Assembly: GCA_037102815.1 (NCBI GenBank)
Contig: BTPP01000002.1
Span: forward strand, 5,890,001 to 5,954,000
Direction: 5' to 3'
Source of the DNA: Neurospora intermedia
Taxonomy: Eukaryota; Ascomycota; Sordariomycetes; Sordariales; Sordariaceae
Length of the DNA stretch: 64,000 bases
Positions within the stretch are counted from its first letter, which is position 1. Each line of letters begins with the position of its first letter. Made by a program: the position numbers and the translations under genes. Of this stretch, positions 1 to 12,202 are shown piece after piece. Under the pieces are notes generated by a model. It did not search any database. It saw only the letters and a list, made by a program, of their open reading frames with translations, and was not told the origin of the DNA.

Positions 1-1174
1 ATCCCAGACTTCCTCAACTTCGACTGCAACTCCCTCCAAACATGCTTTTGAAACGAGGGTGGCCGACGTCAAGTCGCCGAAGAGGTAAGCTTCATCCATC
101 TCTCGCCTCCCCTACACTACACCCAGCAACATGATGATCGCATTTAATGGGAATCTCTCTGATATCCATGAGGAGAAACTCTGCATCTAATCTCGTAAAA
201 GCCTGAACTTTGCTGTATTCTTTTGTCTTTTCATCAAAGCCACCATCACACACATTGTTTGGCATTGGACAATGGCTAACAGCATGACAGTGACATCAAT
301 GCTTTGATCCTCGACTACCTGATGATGGAGGGATATCCCAAGGCCGCCGAGAAGTTCCAGAAAGAGGCAAACTTGAAGCCCAGGCAGGAAGACCCTACCA
401 TCAATGCTCGTCAGCAGATCCAGCACGCCATCCATGTTGGAGACATTCAAAAGGCCATCTCCGACCTGAATGAACTCGACCCTGGTGTAGGTTCATCCCC
501 CTCTACTCTTTACACTCCTTCCTTCCTTTGAGATGATTAGAACACGAGTTTCAATCATGCACCACGCATAAGCCTTCCGGTGAACCTTTGGGTTGACCTT
601 CGGGTTGATCCTTGGGCTAGCCTTCGGGCTCTTTGATGAGAACCAACCACTTCTTTATGATTCCTCAACCATACATCAACTTTTCTGTCACGCATCCAAC
701 TTTTGTCGGACCTTGACTAACAAAGTTGCTCAGATCCTGGACAGTGATCCTCACTTGCACTTTTCCCTGCTTCGGTTGCAGCTTATTGAGCTCATCCGCA
801 ACGCCAGAGGATATGATCCCTCGGCAGCCATCAATTTTGCCCAGGAGAAGCTTGCTCCTCGTGCTGCCTCCAACGAGCAGTTCCTTAAGGAGCTCGAGAA
901 AACGATGGCCTTGCTCATCTTCCCGGCTGATAAGCTTCAACCTGACCTGGCCGCACTCCTCCACTCTGACCTGCGCCGTAACACGGCAGCTCAAGTGAAC
1001 GAGGTAGTCCTGCAACGACACACGGAGCGGCGTGAAGCTGCCATCCGTCAACTTGTTCGCATGCGTGCATGGGCCGAGGCGTCGTGTCGGTCCAAGAAGA
1101 GAAACCTTCCTGACCGTATCGAGCTGGGTCTCAACGGGGATGATAATGGACATGATCCCATGGTCACGACTTAA
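1..1174 (+). CDS. gid8: GID8-like CTLH/CRA protein of the GID (CTLH) E3 ubiquitin ligase, 5' end cut by the window
   Basis: Visible coding exons are 2-84 (frame beginning at base 2), 291-486 and 734-1174. Introns are 85-290 (donor GTAAGC, branch GGCTAAC, acceptor CAG) and 487-733 (donor GTAGGT, branch GACTAAC, acceptor CAG). The start codon lies before the window. The second exon carries a LisH-type helix pair (ILDYLMMEGYPKAAEKFQKE) followed by the CTLH region. The third holds the CTLH/CRA part, with LIELIRNA and INFAQEKLAPR, and a CRA-like leucine-rich stretch. This order and the motifs match GID8/TWA1, a scaffold of the GID/CTLH ligase that in yeast degrades gluconeogenic enzymes. The basic C-terminal tail after about base 1080 is probably unstructured. 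Other LisH-CTLH proteins (RanBP9 type) are less likely because there is no SPRY domain. The exact 487 donor is inferred from phase and homology. Confidence 0.85.
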
Positions 1175-2207
1175 AGCCTTGATGTGCCTTTAGGTTTGGG
1201 GTTTTGCCTTTTGCCTTTCGGGCTTTTTTTTTTTTATACATGACTGGCGTTTTATTATTATAACTGGAGGTTTAACGGGTTGAAGCATGCTGAAGGCGTT
1301 AGGACAGGCGGTAGAACACGACGCCTTGGGTTGTTATTGAGGCAGAAAGTATTGCCAGCGATTGGTTCATCGCACTATTATCATCATCCGTAGAGGGGGT
1401 TATAGCACTTGGTGCCCTTTTGACACAATACAATAATGTTTTGACGGTCAACATTCATTCTTCTGGTGTTGTGCTTCTATCCCTTGCTGTCACAGGTGTT
1501 ATGTTGATGTGTTGCTGTCCCATAACTTTGGTGATGTCAGGGTGCTCCTTATAGTAGAATACGAACACAGATTGCCTACACCCAGACCCATGAGCACTTC
1601 CATCTCTAGAGCCTCATGCTTCCCGCGTGTTCACCACTTTCTTATTCTCAAGTCTCATCCTTGAACAGCCTGCTCATGTCTTCTGGATCTCCGTGCTCTC
1701 TTGATGACCTGGTTCCGCTCCGTACTACCGCCATTAGTCCAATTCATTGCTCTAGCTAAGGTATTATAATAGAGGTAACATCTGGTCTCTCACAAGTAGA
1801 AGTCTGGTCCACTCAAGCGCAGAAGAGTGTACTGTTGCCAACACTTCTTTCTAGACCGGCCTCCCTTAGCCCATGGTCAACTCGATTCAATTCAAACCTG
1901 TCTAAGTAAGGTTCCAAAGCAAAAAGCCCAACAGAGGCGCGAAGGAAAAGGAATGTATCGTGTTGCAAAACCGAAATGCTTGCTCTAGGTTTAATATCTC
2001 TCTTATGGTTCCGTGTTTCCCATATTTATCGAAGACTGTCCGTCTCAGAGAGGAGGTTTCCGTTCTTCCCTCTTTCTTCTTTGTTGTTGTAGCAATTCTT
2101 CACAGAGGTCCAGTTGATCCCTCTTTTCCTCCACCCTCCTTCTCAACGTTCCCCTCCCCCCTTTCCGTAGAACACCAGCCAACCCTTCCTCCGCCAGGAC
2201 ACACATC
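1175..2207. other. Intergenic region between convergent genes
   Basis: About 1 kb between the stop of the GID8-like gene and the stop of the complex I gene. A T-run (about 1227-1236) follows the GID8 stop. I see no ORF with coding character, RNA gene or repeat here. It presumably holds the two 3' untranslated regions. Confidence 0.6.
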
Positions 2208-3092
2208 TCACTTGGTCCTGACAATCTTCAACTTCTTGGGGCTATACAAAAAGTTGTTGGCGTACGCCTTGGGCGTAAAGTGGCGCTGGTTCGGCTCCTG
2301 CACAAAGTACTCGTACCCTTGCTTCTCGGCAAACTGGATGGCCTCCTCCTTGGTGCGGAAGGTCAGGTGCGTGCCCTGCACAAAGTCGCCCGACGATTGC
2401 CAGCCCATCAGCTCGTTTTCCCAGCGGTGGCCCTTTTCGAGCACGTCCCAGTCCATGCGCCAGAGGACGCGACTGTTGGAGGATTGGGTGGCGGGTTTGG
2501 AGGGGAGGTAGATGCTGGGTGCATGGTTAGCTTGTGTTGTATGTTTTATTTATTAGAGGGAGATAAACGTACCGAACAGTGCGGGCTTGCAACTCCATGG
2601 GAGCGCCCGAGACGACGGCGGCTGGAAGAATACCTTCCTCGGAACCATTCTGGATGTGCTTGGGGACTGGGGTCCAGGTGCTGCATTTGAAGCCATATCG
2701 TCAGCTTATGGACCCAAAGCTACATTATGTTTTCGTCTGAAGAATATGCAGCCTTGGTGGTGGGTTGGTCCTCCATTTTCGGTCTTGCATTATTTAGGTA
2801 TACGGTGTTTTGGTGTAATTCATTATGGTCAAGACCGGGGCAGCGCATACGAAGTGGCCTTGTCAATGGGAACATTGTAATCGGGCGAGTTCCGCTTGGG
2901 CGTGGCCAGAGGCGAGTCCTCCTTTGCGAGCTTCTCGGGCACGCGGGCGGACTCGACAGAGGGCACGCGGGCGGGTTCGGCAGAGTCGCTGAGTGCTCGA
3001 CGCTGAGCAGCACCCATGACAGAAGGCATCATGGCATTCGAAGTGCGCAACATGCGCGCCGCCGAGGCGGTGGTGATTCGTAGCGCAGACAT
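2208..3092 (-). CDS. nuo21: NADH:ubiquinone oxidoreductase 21-kDa subunit (NDUFS4 type), complex I
   Basis: Exons on the minus strand are 3092-2851, 2680-2573 and 2514-2208, giving 218 residues. Donors are GTATGC and GTACGT; acceptors are GCAG and CCAG. The N-terminus (MSALRITTASAARMLRTSN) is rich in Arg, Ser and Ala without acids, as expected of a mitochondrial presequence. The C-terminal half carries the NDUFS4 signature: a WDVLEKGHRWENELMGW segment, FRTKEEAIQFAEKQGYEY, and a basic end with LYSPKKLKIVRTK. NDUFS4 sits in the peripheral arm near the NADH-oxidising module and is needed for stable complex I. The start was chosen at 3092 because it begins the presequence; an in-frame ATG at 3113 would add seven uncharged residues. 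The gene is divergent from atp17. Confidence 0.95.
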
Positions 3093-3691
3093 AGGTATCG
3101 TGGGAGTTATCAATTATACCGAGCGTCGGTATCGATGGAGTCGGAAGAGGAGTACACGGTGGATTCGGGGAGGGAGCTTGTCGTCCAATTCCCACCGCGA
3201 AAAGAGGAGCCGCAATTGATTAGTTCTTGTGACGGACGAAGTGACGATATCCGGCTATATCCCAGTCAAGCAACCTAGAGGTAAGGAAGTCGGGGAGACC
3301 TAAGCACTGACCACCTTGGCTTTACTGCTGTTGCTGTGTCGTCGCGCGGGAGTTGACGCTGCAGTGTGCTGAGGCTCTCTCAGAAGTCGAAGCTGTCCGT
3401 CAATGCCAAGCCCAAACCCCACCATCTCCCCTCCAATTGGCCAGCCGGAAACAACCGCGCAAGAACCTTTCCTGCCGAAGAGACTGAGTCCCCTCCCCTC
3501 TGTGTTTCCTAGACAGTGCCAGTGGCAGACGCTGAGGGCCCGTGCACGCACCCAGCAGAGACCGTACGGCAGCCCGGTTCAAGTTCGCCAAAAGAGAAGG
3601 TCCTTGCGTTTTAACAGCTCAAATCCGTGACAACATCGCCAAACCCGGAACAACACCTGTGCAAGTGCTGAACCACCCTCCGACCGCCAAA
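3093..3691. promoter_or_regulatory. Shared divergent promoter region of nuo21 and atp17
   Basis: About 600 bp separate the start codons of two oxidative phosphorylation subunits transcribed in opposite directions. No TATA box is obvious. The arrangement suggests shared control of complex I and ATP synthase subunits; this is inference. Confidence 0.5.
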
Positions 3692-4660
3692 ATGAGCTTC
3701 GTCACCCGCCGTGCGCTCTCTACCCTTATCCCCCCCAAGGTGAGTCTCGTTGCTTGTAGGAGCTGGGTGGAAAGTGGTGAGGTTGGTTGCTGACAGAAGC
3801 TGTGTTTGTGTGTGCTAGGTCGCCTCTCCCAAGGTACGTTCGATTTTGATGCAACTGCGATTCCGACGAGATATGTTACGATAGACGAGATGGATTGGGC
3901 AGCACCGAATGCGACAACTGCTGCGATGGGCAGTGATGGGAGAGAGAGAAAGAGCAAGGAAGATTGGGAAATCCGGCAATGGACAATGCATGATGGGGAA
4001 ATGCGACAACAATGCGGACACAGCCAAAACTTCGACCCGGATCATATGGACACGACAACAAACGAAACAAACAAGACCAGAAACGAAGTACACGAGCAGG
4101 AAAATCGGATCGACAGCAAGGGAGGGAATGTGAAGGAACAGGATGATGCGATTGGCGGCGCTTTACAGAACCAGGAGGTGCAGTGGCTAACTCGACAACC
4201 CCCCAAATCCAGGCCATTGGCGCTGCCCCCGATGCTGTCGTCATGAAGCGCGTCGTCTCGTTCTACGAGAAGCTTCCCCGCGGTCCCGCTCCCGAGATCA
4301 AGCCCCAGGGCTTCTGGGGCAAGTACCAGGCCAAGCACTTTGGCAAGAACCCTTCGGCTAAGCGTACGTCTACCATCATCTACATTTTATCCCGGGTCGA
4401 AAAAAAACCTGGCAAAGGTCCCAAAGGAGGACGGGGACGGGTCAGGAAGGAAGAGAGAAAGAGAGTGGGAAAGATGCTGACAGAGGAATACAGCCATCGT
4501 TCACGCCATTGTCGGTCTCCTGATCGTCGGCTATGCTCAGAACTACTACTTCCACCTCCGTAAGTTTAACATTGCCCACTGTGAAGATGGATTAGAAGAG
4601 AAAAGGGGACATGTGCTGACATGTGATTGAAAAGGCCACCACAAGAACCACGCTCACTAA
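3692..4660 (+). CDS. atp17: Mitochondrial F1Fo ATP synthase subunit f (Atp17)
   Basis: Five exons: 3692-3739, 3819-3833, 4213-4363, 4494-4559 and 4635-4660, total 306 nt, 101 residues. The second exon is only 15 nt (VASPK), flanked by a TAG acceptor and a GTACGT donor. The protein begins MSFVTRRALSTLIPPK, a likely mitochondrial presequence. It then shows the subunit-f family motif FYEKLPRGPAPEIKPQGFWG and the GKYQAKHFGKNPSAKP stretch. One C-terminal transmembrane helix follows (IVHAIVGLLIVGYAQNYYF) and a His-rich end. Subunit f lies in the membrane sector next to subunits a and b and helps dimerise the enzyme. Length and single-helix topology match the family. The 379-nt second intron is long for this genome. 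Confidence 0.93.
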
Positions 4661-6633
4661 GCGGGCGGAACATTGTTCATGAGATATCCCTTTTCCCTAC
4701 TTGGCGATGAACAATTGAAGAAATCAGCCGTGTACATAAGTGCTATCTAATAGATGGAATGCCGTGGTTCCCATAGGTGCCTCCTTGTGAAACGAACCAC
4801 ATCAAGCCGTTTGGGTTAATACCAACGTGAATGAATGAAGAGATGGAAGTATGGGGAGTCAGCCGGAAGATCAACCACGTGGAAGCTGGCGCCGGCTTGA
4901 ATCAATCAGACCAAGACAGTATCCTCGATCATGCCATGACATTATCAGATGAAAGAACCTCGGGGAGTCTACAAAATCCTGAGTTTGTCATCTTTAGTCC
5001 ATTAGTCCATAACTGAACAAGCTCGAGGAGGGGTTGCGAGAACCCCGGAAGACTGGGTTCAACAGTTATCATGAGCCATGTAAAATAACTTCACGGCCAC
5101 TGATATGGCACTGACAAATTGTATTTCACAGACATGTCATGCTCACGAGCTTTGCATGACGCATGGACATAGTCGAGGCGTGTGGCTGTTGTTGATGTTA
5201 TGGTAGAGGACCCCTGGTTTAGCCTTGCCTTTTGATAATGTCCGTGCCGTGTTGTGGTCCTCAGTCTGGAGAAAGCGGGAGGTCCAAGCTCCCTTCACTC
5301 AGTTTGGTGCGGGTCACTGGGGGGTGGTGGCCGGCCGGGTCTGCGCTAGGCCGGAAACAAAAAGGAAGCATGGGTGCCACCTGAACAACAGGCAGTGAGC
5401 TCCCGTCTCTGCAGTGATCTTTCGACGGCACCTCACACTCAACTTTCCACTGTGACAGACAACCGCAGTCACCCCTCGTCCGTCCAGTCACTTTGTGAAC
5501 TAGGTGAACCCAAGCAAACGGCGAGACTGTGAAGTATCAATCTCCTCCCAAGTCCAAGGTGAGTGAGTAGTTTCCTCTTTTTTGTTTGTTTGTTTGACGA
5601 GATAAAGAGTCAGAGACACTTCATCTCAACAGTTGCTTGTTTCATTCTCGTCAGAGCCACGGCAGTCAGTGCTGTTTGGTCGAGTCCCCTGCCACATGGA
5701 GGCTCAGAAAAAAAAAAAAAAAAAAAAAAAAAAAGAAAGCGACTCAGTAGGAGGAGGGGACCTGAGACCCGACTGATGATCGCTGCCTCGCTGCCCTGCC
5801 GGCTACCTACCCACCAGTAGTCCCTCTGCTGAGTCGTCTCAGCCCAGTGACCTCTACCCAGTGGCCCAGTGACGGGGACCAGACAGAGTGCGTGGGTGGT
5901 CAGCCAGTGTGATCCACTTCCATTTTCCATCTTGCTGCACCTCCATCGCGCCTTCACTGGAGTAAAAGTCCCCCCCCCCCACGGCATCCCGTTACTCCTC
6001 CCTACCTACCGAAACCTACCTACCTCACCCTCACAACGAGCCACCACACAACCTCAACGTCTCCCGTTGGCGTTTCCTTCCTCACCTCCTTACCTACCTA
6101 CATTTTCCCTTTCGTTCCCTCTCCAACGACACGGCAAACAACGAGGATCCGCACTCAACATTACCTACATTGTACAGTAGTACCAACCTCAAGTCTAGAG
6201 ACTCGACACTCAGCTGCCTGCTTTCTGTCCCCAAAACGACATCAAGGAGGGGTACGTACCTACCTGCCTACAACTTGCTGGCCCCTTCTTGCACTTCCGC
6301 ACCTCACCTTGACCTCGCCTGCCTGTTCTCTCCCTCCTCCCCCTCGCTTTTCCTTTCCCCCGCGCCCTTCTTTCACCTCCGTCTCAGCTCGATCTGGTCA
6401 GGCGTCTTGTTGCGCAAAAAGTCGCATCGCATATTCGGCGCGCGCTCGTTTGTCCCACGGCAACATCCAGTACATATTCAGCAGCAATACTGACGGAATC
6501 TTCACCCCAAACAGTCTACCATCGACTTACCCCACACGACAAACGACGTCTTTCTTTAATCTCGAGATACCCCGGCGCATTACGCGATTCCAGCCCCTCG
6601 TCGTGCCGACTATTACCCGAAATCTCACAGCGT
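4661..6633. other. Intergenic region with A27 tract and pyrimidine-rich leader
   Basis: Nearly 2 kb between atp17 and the RGG-protein gene. An uninterrupted A-run covers 5708-5734. From about 5950 to 6640 the plus strand is strongly C/T-rich with ACCTACC motifs, typical of a Neurospora promoter or leader for the downstream gene. No convincing coding exon was found. Confidence 0.6.
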
Positions 6634-9600
6634 ATGATGGCCGCTGAGGTAGCAAAGGACCGATCTGATGATGCAACACACGTAACTTCCGAGGCCGAGC
6701 CTGTGAGTACCTTAGCCCAACGCCCTCCGAGGCCCCGCCGCTCAACAACTGCTTCACTTCACTGACCCGCTCACCCTCTCACCAGACGATCAAGATCGAT
6801 GCTCCGGACGCGCAGAATGCTCCACTCGACCAGTCGCAACTAACAGGTGAAAGTGCCACCCCTGCTGCTACGGAAGAGATCGAGAATAAGCACATCTCCG
6901 ACATCGCGAATGAAGTGGTAACCTCGGCCGAAGTCAGTGTTAGCGGAGGATCCGATAATGAAGCCACCAAGAGCAAGGACGACAAGCCCCGCAGCTCGTC
7001 GACCGTTAAGAAGCCCATTGCCTTCAAGGCCATCAATGTCAACCAAAAATTTCTCACCACAAAGGCCACCACGCCGGCCGCCCCGGCCAAGGTCCCCGAG
7101 AAGCCTGCAGCGACAACGACTCTCAGCTCTACACCTGGAAGTCTGACACCGCGGCCCAGGCTCATTGCAAAGACGGGAAGCGGGTCGGTCAAGTCGGCCA
7201 CCGGCGCTAATGGCAAAACGGGTAGTGCGCCAGATCCAAATGCCGTATGGAATAAGAATAGACGTGAGCAGATATTTATATCAGACGATCCGGACTTGTG
7301 GATGGCTAACTAGTAGGCAGCTGTCCCACCTCCCGAGCCGAAAAAGTATACCGACGAGGAACTAAAGAAATATGGAATTCACATGGCGAGCCGTCTCCAG
7401 CCCGAAGATACCACCAAGGGTCAGGCGAATTGGGCCGATATTGACGATGACGACGAAGATTGGGCACCGGAAACGATCACATGGAAGGATGGCACTAAGA
7501 TTGCTATCCCACATACCGAAGAGCAGCCCCCGGCACCCCCAACGCCAGCGCCAGTGCCAGCGCCCGAACCGGAACCTGTTCCAAAACCTGTCGAAGCCAT
7601 CAAGGAAAGTGTGGCTGCGGAGAAACCGAAATCACCTGCCTCAGGCCACGCATCATCACCTGCCCCAGGCCACGCGTCTGTCATCAAGCCTGGAGTTCTG
7701 GGGTCTGGAAAAGGTCTTATTCTCAAGGGTGCCCCCGAAAAGCCCACCCTCGTCGCAAAGCCTCCGCCCCCGCCAGCGCCCGTCAAGTCACCCTGGGCAC
7801 CGATACCAAAGGTGGAGAAAGTTTCTCCCCTGGTTGTTGAACCGCCGCCGCCGCCGAATCACCATGCACCGAGGTATCCCCCGAGAGATGGGCCGCAATA
7901 TACTGGTTTTCCTCCTGCGGGGCCGAAGGAAATCGCCGCGGATGATTTCAGCAGAGGACCGTGGAGAGATGGGCCAGGTGGAAACAGAGAGCTATATAAT
8001 TCACATTCTGGACGCTACGAACCTGTTCAGGACCGCCGCGGATCGATGCGCCCAGAGCCGCAGTACGGCAGACAGCCTTCTGTCCTGCAACGCCCTGCCC
8101 ACAACGATCACCACGGCCCTGCCGAACCCTCTGCCGCTTTCCAAACACATAGGACTAGCGACCAACATGTACCCTACGGCCACGGCCGTAGACGCGGCTC
8201 GTCCAACGTTAGTGGCGTTAGTAGCGGCTTCTTGAACCGTGCCAAGGGCTTTGAGCAGCCATTACAATTACAACCACCTGAAATCCTCAACGCCAGGCGC
8301 GAATCCATGACGGCCGGTAGTGACGGCCCTGGGTCACCGAGGAACTTTTCGCCTTCTGGCTTGCAGCACGGGCCCCGTCACCCGCATCCTCATCCGCACC
8401 CTCACCCTCACCCGCACCACCAGGGTTGGCCTCCACGGGTTTCTCCAGCCGTGAGTCACGCAGTACCGGCACCGCATCATCATCACGGTCCCGATATGGT
8501 TGGGGTGCCTCCAGCTGGCCCGCCGCCACCTGTTCAGGAACAAGTGCCGTTGGTTACAGATCAAGAGATTGAGCTGCAGAAGAGGTTGATGCGTGAGAAG
8601 GTAGAGGCTGCTCGGAAACGGCGCATGGAAGAAGAAGAGCGCGAGAAGGCAGCTCGCGAGGAGCGTATCCGGCTCAAGTTGCAGGCACTGGGTCCTGCCC
8701 CGGAATCCAACAGTGCCAAGAAGGCTGCAGCGAAGGAGCAACCTGCTTCTACTATTACGGAAGGTGCCGCCCAGACAGGTACGGCGACTGACGAGAAGGC
8801 CGAGGTGAAGACCCCGCCTACCACTCAACCCGAAAAAGCTGAACAGCCACCAAACGGTGTGCCTCCACAAATCCTACCGGACTCTGAGCCTCTCGAAAGC
8901 CGCCAGCCTCTTTGGTCTAAGCAACAACAGCAAGGGCGGTACACAGCCACCACTTGGGGTTCGCAGACATCTAAGAACGTCTGGGGTCCTCCTACCAACA
9001 ACCGTACTCTAGGAAACGGTACCTTCAACCCCGACCTAGGCACATCCCCTCCTCCGGTGTCGAACAAGCCTGGACCCGGCCCAATTGCACCCCCAAGCCG
9101 CAATACCACCACTATGGCCACCAAGACCAATCTGTTCCCCGACGGTGCTCCCGCTCGGCTGCCGCCCATTGCTCCTCCTAATCACTCCAACAGTGGTACT
9201 TTATCTACAAGTGAACGACAGGCCAAGGCGAATCAATGGGTTAGTGCTGCGCGGCTCAACGACGAGGCTTTCGAGAACATGCTCAAGGACAGATTTGCTG
9301 AGCAGGATCGTCGCCGGGCTGAAAAGGGGCTCACGGCTGAAGACATCCAACCTGTGGTTAAGGATGTCTGGCGTCCAACCAAGCTTGACGAGAACGGTAT
9401 GAGGATCGAGGCTGGTCCCCGACAAACCGTCCGGGTTGGCAAGGAGAACCCGTGGGCTGCCTCTCAGCCTTCTCAGCAGACACAATCCCCGGCCGCGAAT
9501 ACATCTATGCTCGGTAATGCCGGCGCAGCACCACGGACCTCATCCAGGTTCTTCCCTAGTCGCCAGCAGACCATCGCTGCTGCGGAATACCAACGCCCTC

Positions 9601-10550
9601 ATTCCCCTTCGCCTCCTCCCCCCGATACCGAGACGACGGGACATCCGGCATTCGACGGCGATGTCAAGCACCCCCACGTCTGCATTCCTACGCCCAGGCC
9701 CCAAGTTCGCCTGCCACCCCCCTCTCAGGCGAGAGAGGAACCAAAGGTACAACATCCAGAGGCTCCCATGCCGCCAGGTCCGTCCTTCTCGTGGGCTAAC
9801 ACGGTTGCGTATAAGGGCGAGGAGCGTTCACCAGCACCCAACCCGGGTAGTCCCTGGCAAGCTCGGATCGACAATCTGCTCGGAGCTCGTAAGCCTTCTC
9901 AAACACAGCAGAAGCCAGCTGCGGGAGTGGACTCGACGAGCCGCGCTGCCTATGAGCACCCAGAGGCGTCTGTTACGGTGTCGCTTACCGCCGCCATGAT
10001 CGCCGAAGCATCTCCCACAACGAAGGACATGGATGAGGATTGCTTTGAGGAGCAAGAGATGGGTTCCTTGCCTACTGTCCGGATTCCTACTGAGCTTCCG
10101 GAGATGGCCTGGTCGCCTACATCCGCACCGGCACCCAAGCCTCTCCATCGGAAGTTCTTCCCCTTGACAACCAGCGCCGAGCCAATCCGCATCGACACCA
10201 GCTCAAACGGAATCGGCAGCGTCATTCGCATTGCATTCCCCGGGACTGACCGGCACCCGCCCTTCGTCACCGCGGTGACTATTCCTTTCAGCAGAACTCG
10301 CAGCAACCCTCGTCGTGGCGGCGGCACATCACGCGGCGGTCGCCATCCCGCAGCACCTCACAATCAGCGCGGCATGCCTGGAGGTCGTGGCAGTAGTAGA
10401 GACGCTGCTTCACCCAATGACCAAGGACCCACCGGCCCTCCTACCGGACCTAACGGGTCGCACCAGCAGAGTAGGGGCCGAGGTGGTGGTTACAGGGGTA
10501 GGGATAGTGCCTGGTCGAGGAGTGCGCCAACCGCTATTCAGACTTCCTAG
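6634..10550 (+). CDS. Large disordered RGG-motif protein, function unknown
   Basis: Exons 6634-6702, 6786-7263 and 7321-10550 give 1258 residues. The first intron has GTGAGT...CACCAG; the second (57 nt) has GTGAGC and branch GGCTAAC. The best ordered block is around the second junction: YTDEELKKYGIHMASRLQ, then WADIDDDDEDWAPETITW, an acidic Trp-containing motif kept in fungal homologues as I recall them. The rest is Pro, Ala, Ser and Glu rich. A charged helix runs from DQEIELQKRLMREK to ERIRLKLQAL, about 50 residues of probable coiled coil or single helix. A His-Pro repeat lies at about 8378-8425. The C-terminus has RGG/RG clusters (PRRGGGTSRGGR, SRGRGGGYRGRD), typical of RNA-binding or condensate proteins. 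I cannot assign a named family. Two adjacent ATGs (6634, 6637) can start it. Confidence 0.8.
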
Positions 10551-11534
10551 AACGGGGTCCGGTTGCTTACAAGGCAGAAATCGCGAGAGCCAACAGTCGA
10601 TTCCTGGGTTGAGGATCATGAGGTCAGCTCGGATACCTGTCTGAAGGAGAAGAAACCTTCGGCGGATAACATCCAGAAACTGGCGAGGTAGCTGTCTGTT
10701 TCTCTGGCTTGTCCGAGCGGCAAGAAACCGAAGGCCCACCAAAGTGTAATGGTTACGTTGTAAGCGCATATTTTATCTCGGTCTGGACGTTGGTCGGCCT
10801 GGTATGTACCCAACTGTACTTGACTTGCGCTCAAGATCGGTTACATATCGAATTTTTTGTTATGGAATCAGCCAAAGCATGTGAGGAGCCAAGGCTTCTA
10901 TGAGGAAGTAGTCAACATGGGAGTTACAAACAAGGTGGAGGAGGAGAAGCAAGCACGGCTTGAACGCAGGTGGAAGGAGCTACAATAGCTAAACAGGGTG
11001 ACAGTAACACGGAGAGGCATAAGGAGAAGGGAGGCTCAGTATCTAGGCTTCACTGCAGTCAGCGAACGGGCTTCAAAAAGCGGCTTCCACCACTTCACTC
11101 CCTACCAAGCATAAGGGAGAGCGGCAAGAAGCGCAAAGAGTTAATACAATCACACGATACGAATGGAACGACAAAAAATGTCACAATCACACAGGACTCT
11201 TTGTTTGTTTGTAAACGAACTGAGATGGGGAAAGACAAACCTTTTCATCTTTCTGTTGTGTATTGATGGGGGATTACCTAAATCCACATGGAAGCTAGCT
11301 TAGTGCATGCATGTACACTATGCAATATCGCGTGTGCGAAGAAGTAAAATGAAAGCAAACAATGAGATGTATCTTGGTCCGTTCTTGATGGCCGTTGAGC
11401 GTGTGTGTTGTAGACGTTGTGGGGGGTAAGGGGCTTTTTATCGAAGAAAAGGTTGATGTTGCTTTGGGTGCTTGCTCACTGCACTTTTGGTCTGCTGACG
11501 AACATAAGATGGTGTGTGGACTGGCGGTTGTTGC

Positions 11535-11900
11535 TCTTATGGCGAGGCAGCTAAAGTCACGGTGTGCCCAGATAGAGTCACGGTGTCTAACCTAAAGGGG
11601 ATACCCCAACAATCCGTCACAGATGCTAGCCAAATCTCCAAGAAGGTTCGGCGGTTTGGCTATAGAGAACTGCGTCGCTTGCACTATCTTGTACAGTATA
11701 GTCTCCCTTGCTGGCATGAAATTCACCTAACGCATCTATTCATAGCGGGACTCAATGCAGTCTTCGTTGTACCTTATATCGATTTATATCGACGGCTCAA
11801 ACCCAACGTTATATAGTAAGCTTTGTTCTCTGGGCCCAGCCTATGTGAAGACATGCCCCTTTAGGTTACACACCGTGACTTTAGCTGTCCCGTCTTATGG
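11535..11900. mobile_element. MITE-like non-autonomous DNA transposon, 350 bp, with 8-bp target duplication
   Basis: An identical 8-bp direct repeat, TCTTATGG, occurs at 11535-11542 and 11893-11900. Directly inside it are inverted ends: CGAGGCAGCTAAAGTCACGG on the left and, reverse-complemented from the right, CGGGACAGCTAAAGTCACGG. They match at 22 of the first 24 bases. The inverted match resumes with TAACCTAAAGGGG after a 21-nt insertion in the left arm, where GTCACGGTGT is duplicated. There is no internal ORF. An 8-bp target duplication is typical of hAT-type transposition (known for that superfamily); assignment to hAT is inference. Confidence 0.82.
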
Positions 11901-12145
11901 TTGTTGCTTTCATTTTCCGTTTCCTTTTTTGTCAAGTCCAAGAAAAAGTGTTCTTGTTCCGTTTTTAACATGGGAGTAGCTTTGAACAAGCAGGCAATGC
12001 AAGCGTATCATTGCTATTTTACTAAATTGTTATTCAGTTCGAATTGTTCGAGTAGAAAACCAACCTTATTGCTATGTTCGTTCTGGTCTGTACAACTACC
12101 CGGATGTCAGATTGGTATGTTAGTGTCACGTACTATTTCTACCTC

Positions 12146-12146
<1 letters not shown>

Positions 12147-12200
<54 letters not shown>
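12147..12200 (+). repeat. A54 homopolymer
   Basis: An uninterrupted run of 54 A residues, followed by purine-rich sequence and a short AT dinucleotide run. It could be a simple slippage tract or the tail of an old retroposed copy. I see no recognisable retroelement 5' of it. Confidence 0.9.

Positions 12201-12202
<2 letters not shown>

Noticed and set aside
5610-5987. Minus-strand open frame with poly-Phe
   Set aside because: Created by the A27 tract; flanks look like promoter.
7372-8235. 287-codon open frame overlapping the RGG gene
   Set aside because: Alternative frame of the 1055-codon exon; Arg/Pro-rich shadow.
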